Assembly: GCA_030636125.1 (NCBI GenBank) | Contig: DAOVXM010000232.1 | Location: forward strand, 1 to 5,141 | Direction of reading: 5' to 3' | DNA length: 5,141 bases | DNA from: Chloroflexota bacterium | Lineage (GTDB): Bacteria; Chloroflexota; Anaerolineae; Anaerolineales; UBA4823 | Shown here: positions 5,054-5,141 of the stretch, piece after piece | How positions within the stretch are numbered: the stretch's first letter is position 1 | How the letters are laid out: every line of letters starts with the position of its first letter | Position numbers and translations under genes: made by a program | The notes under the pieces: model-generated | What the model was told of the DNA's origin: nothing | Seen by the model: the letters and a program-made list of their open reading frames with translations, nothing else | The model's database searches: none

Positions 5054-5103
5054 GCAAATGCCGGAAAGTAACTTGAATATAAAAACGCCAATCCGGCATT
5101 TGC
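5054..5103. repeat. 50-bp inverted-repeat unit, 11-bp perfect arms
   Basis: GCAAATGCCGG (5054-5064) and CCGGCATTTGC (5093-5103) are perfect 11-bp complements around a 28-base AT-rich spacer. The geometry matches the units upstream of the operon. The spacer lacks a U tract on either side of the stem, so it is not a clear terminator. It lies beyond the operon terminator in sequence with no visible gene before the right edge. Confidence 0.7.
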
Positions 5104-5141
5104 TAAAAGTAATTTGCGGTTTTGACACCAGATTTATTTTA

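Overview
The window looks like a bacterial chromosome segment of moderate GC with AT-rich spacers. No rRNA, tRNA, CRISPR array, phage gene or transposase is visible. The protein style (an acyl-CoA dehydrogenase joined to an ETF pair, plus a membrane-anchored TPR protein) and the mix of GTG, TTG and ATG starts would fit an Anaerolineae-like member of the Chloroflexota. That placement is an inference at low to moderate confidence.

Layout. Bases 1-1306 (minus strand) carry the first 435 codons of a tetratricopeptide-repeat protein that runs off the left edge. Bases 1307-1803 are a divergent intergenic region crowded with inverted repeats, ending in a good sigma70-type promoter (1737-1765). Bases 1804-4919 (plus strand) hold a three-gene operon: an acyl-CoA dehydrogenase, then etfB and etfA, the two subunits of its electron-transfer flavoprotein. 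A strong hairpin sits between the dehydrogenase and etfB, and etfB and etfA overlap by one base. Bases 4920-5141 are non-coding, with a 52-bp repeat, a rho-independent terminator and another inverted repeat.

How the genes work together. The dehydrogenase should oxidise an acyl-CoA at the alpha-beta bond and pass electrons from its FAD to the EtfBA heterodimer. EtfBA would then deliver them to a membrane quinone oxidoreductase or another partner not encoded here. The dehydrogenase has glutaryl-CoA-dehydrogenase-like residues around R84, so a dicarboxylyl-CoA substrate is possible. The TPR gene is divergently oriented and has no evident functional link.

The most unusual content is non-coding. 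A 52-bp element with 10-bp inverted ends occurs twice, in opposite orientation, just outside the two ends of the operon (1369-1420 and 4925-4976; 49 of 52 bases identical). Four other inverted repeats nearby share its geometry (10-11 bp arms, 28-33 nt spacer, 50-53 bp in total) but differ in sequence. Three of these units are built into a larger mosaic inverted repeat at 1369-1551. This resembles a family of very short palindrome-ended interspersed elements whose pairing is kept while the sequence changes.
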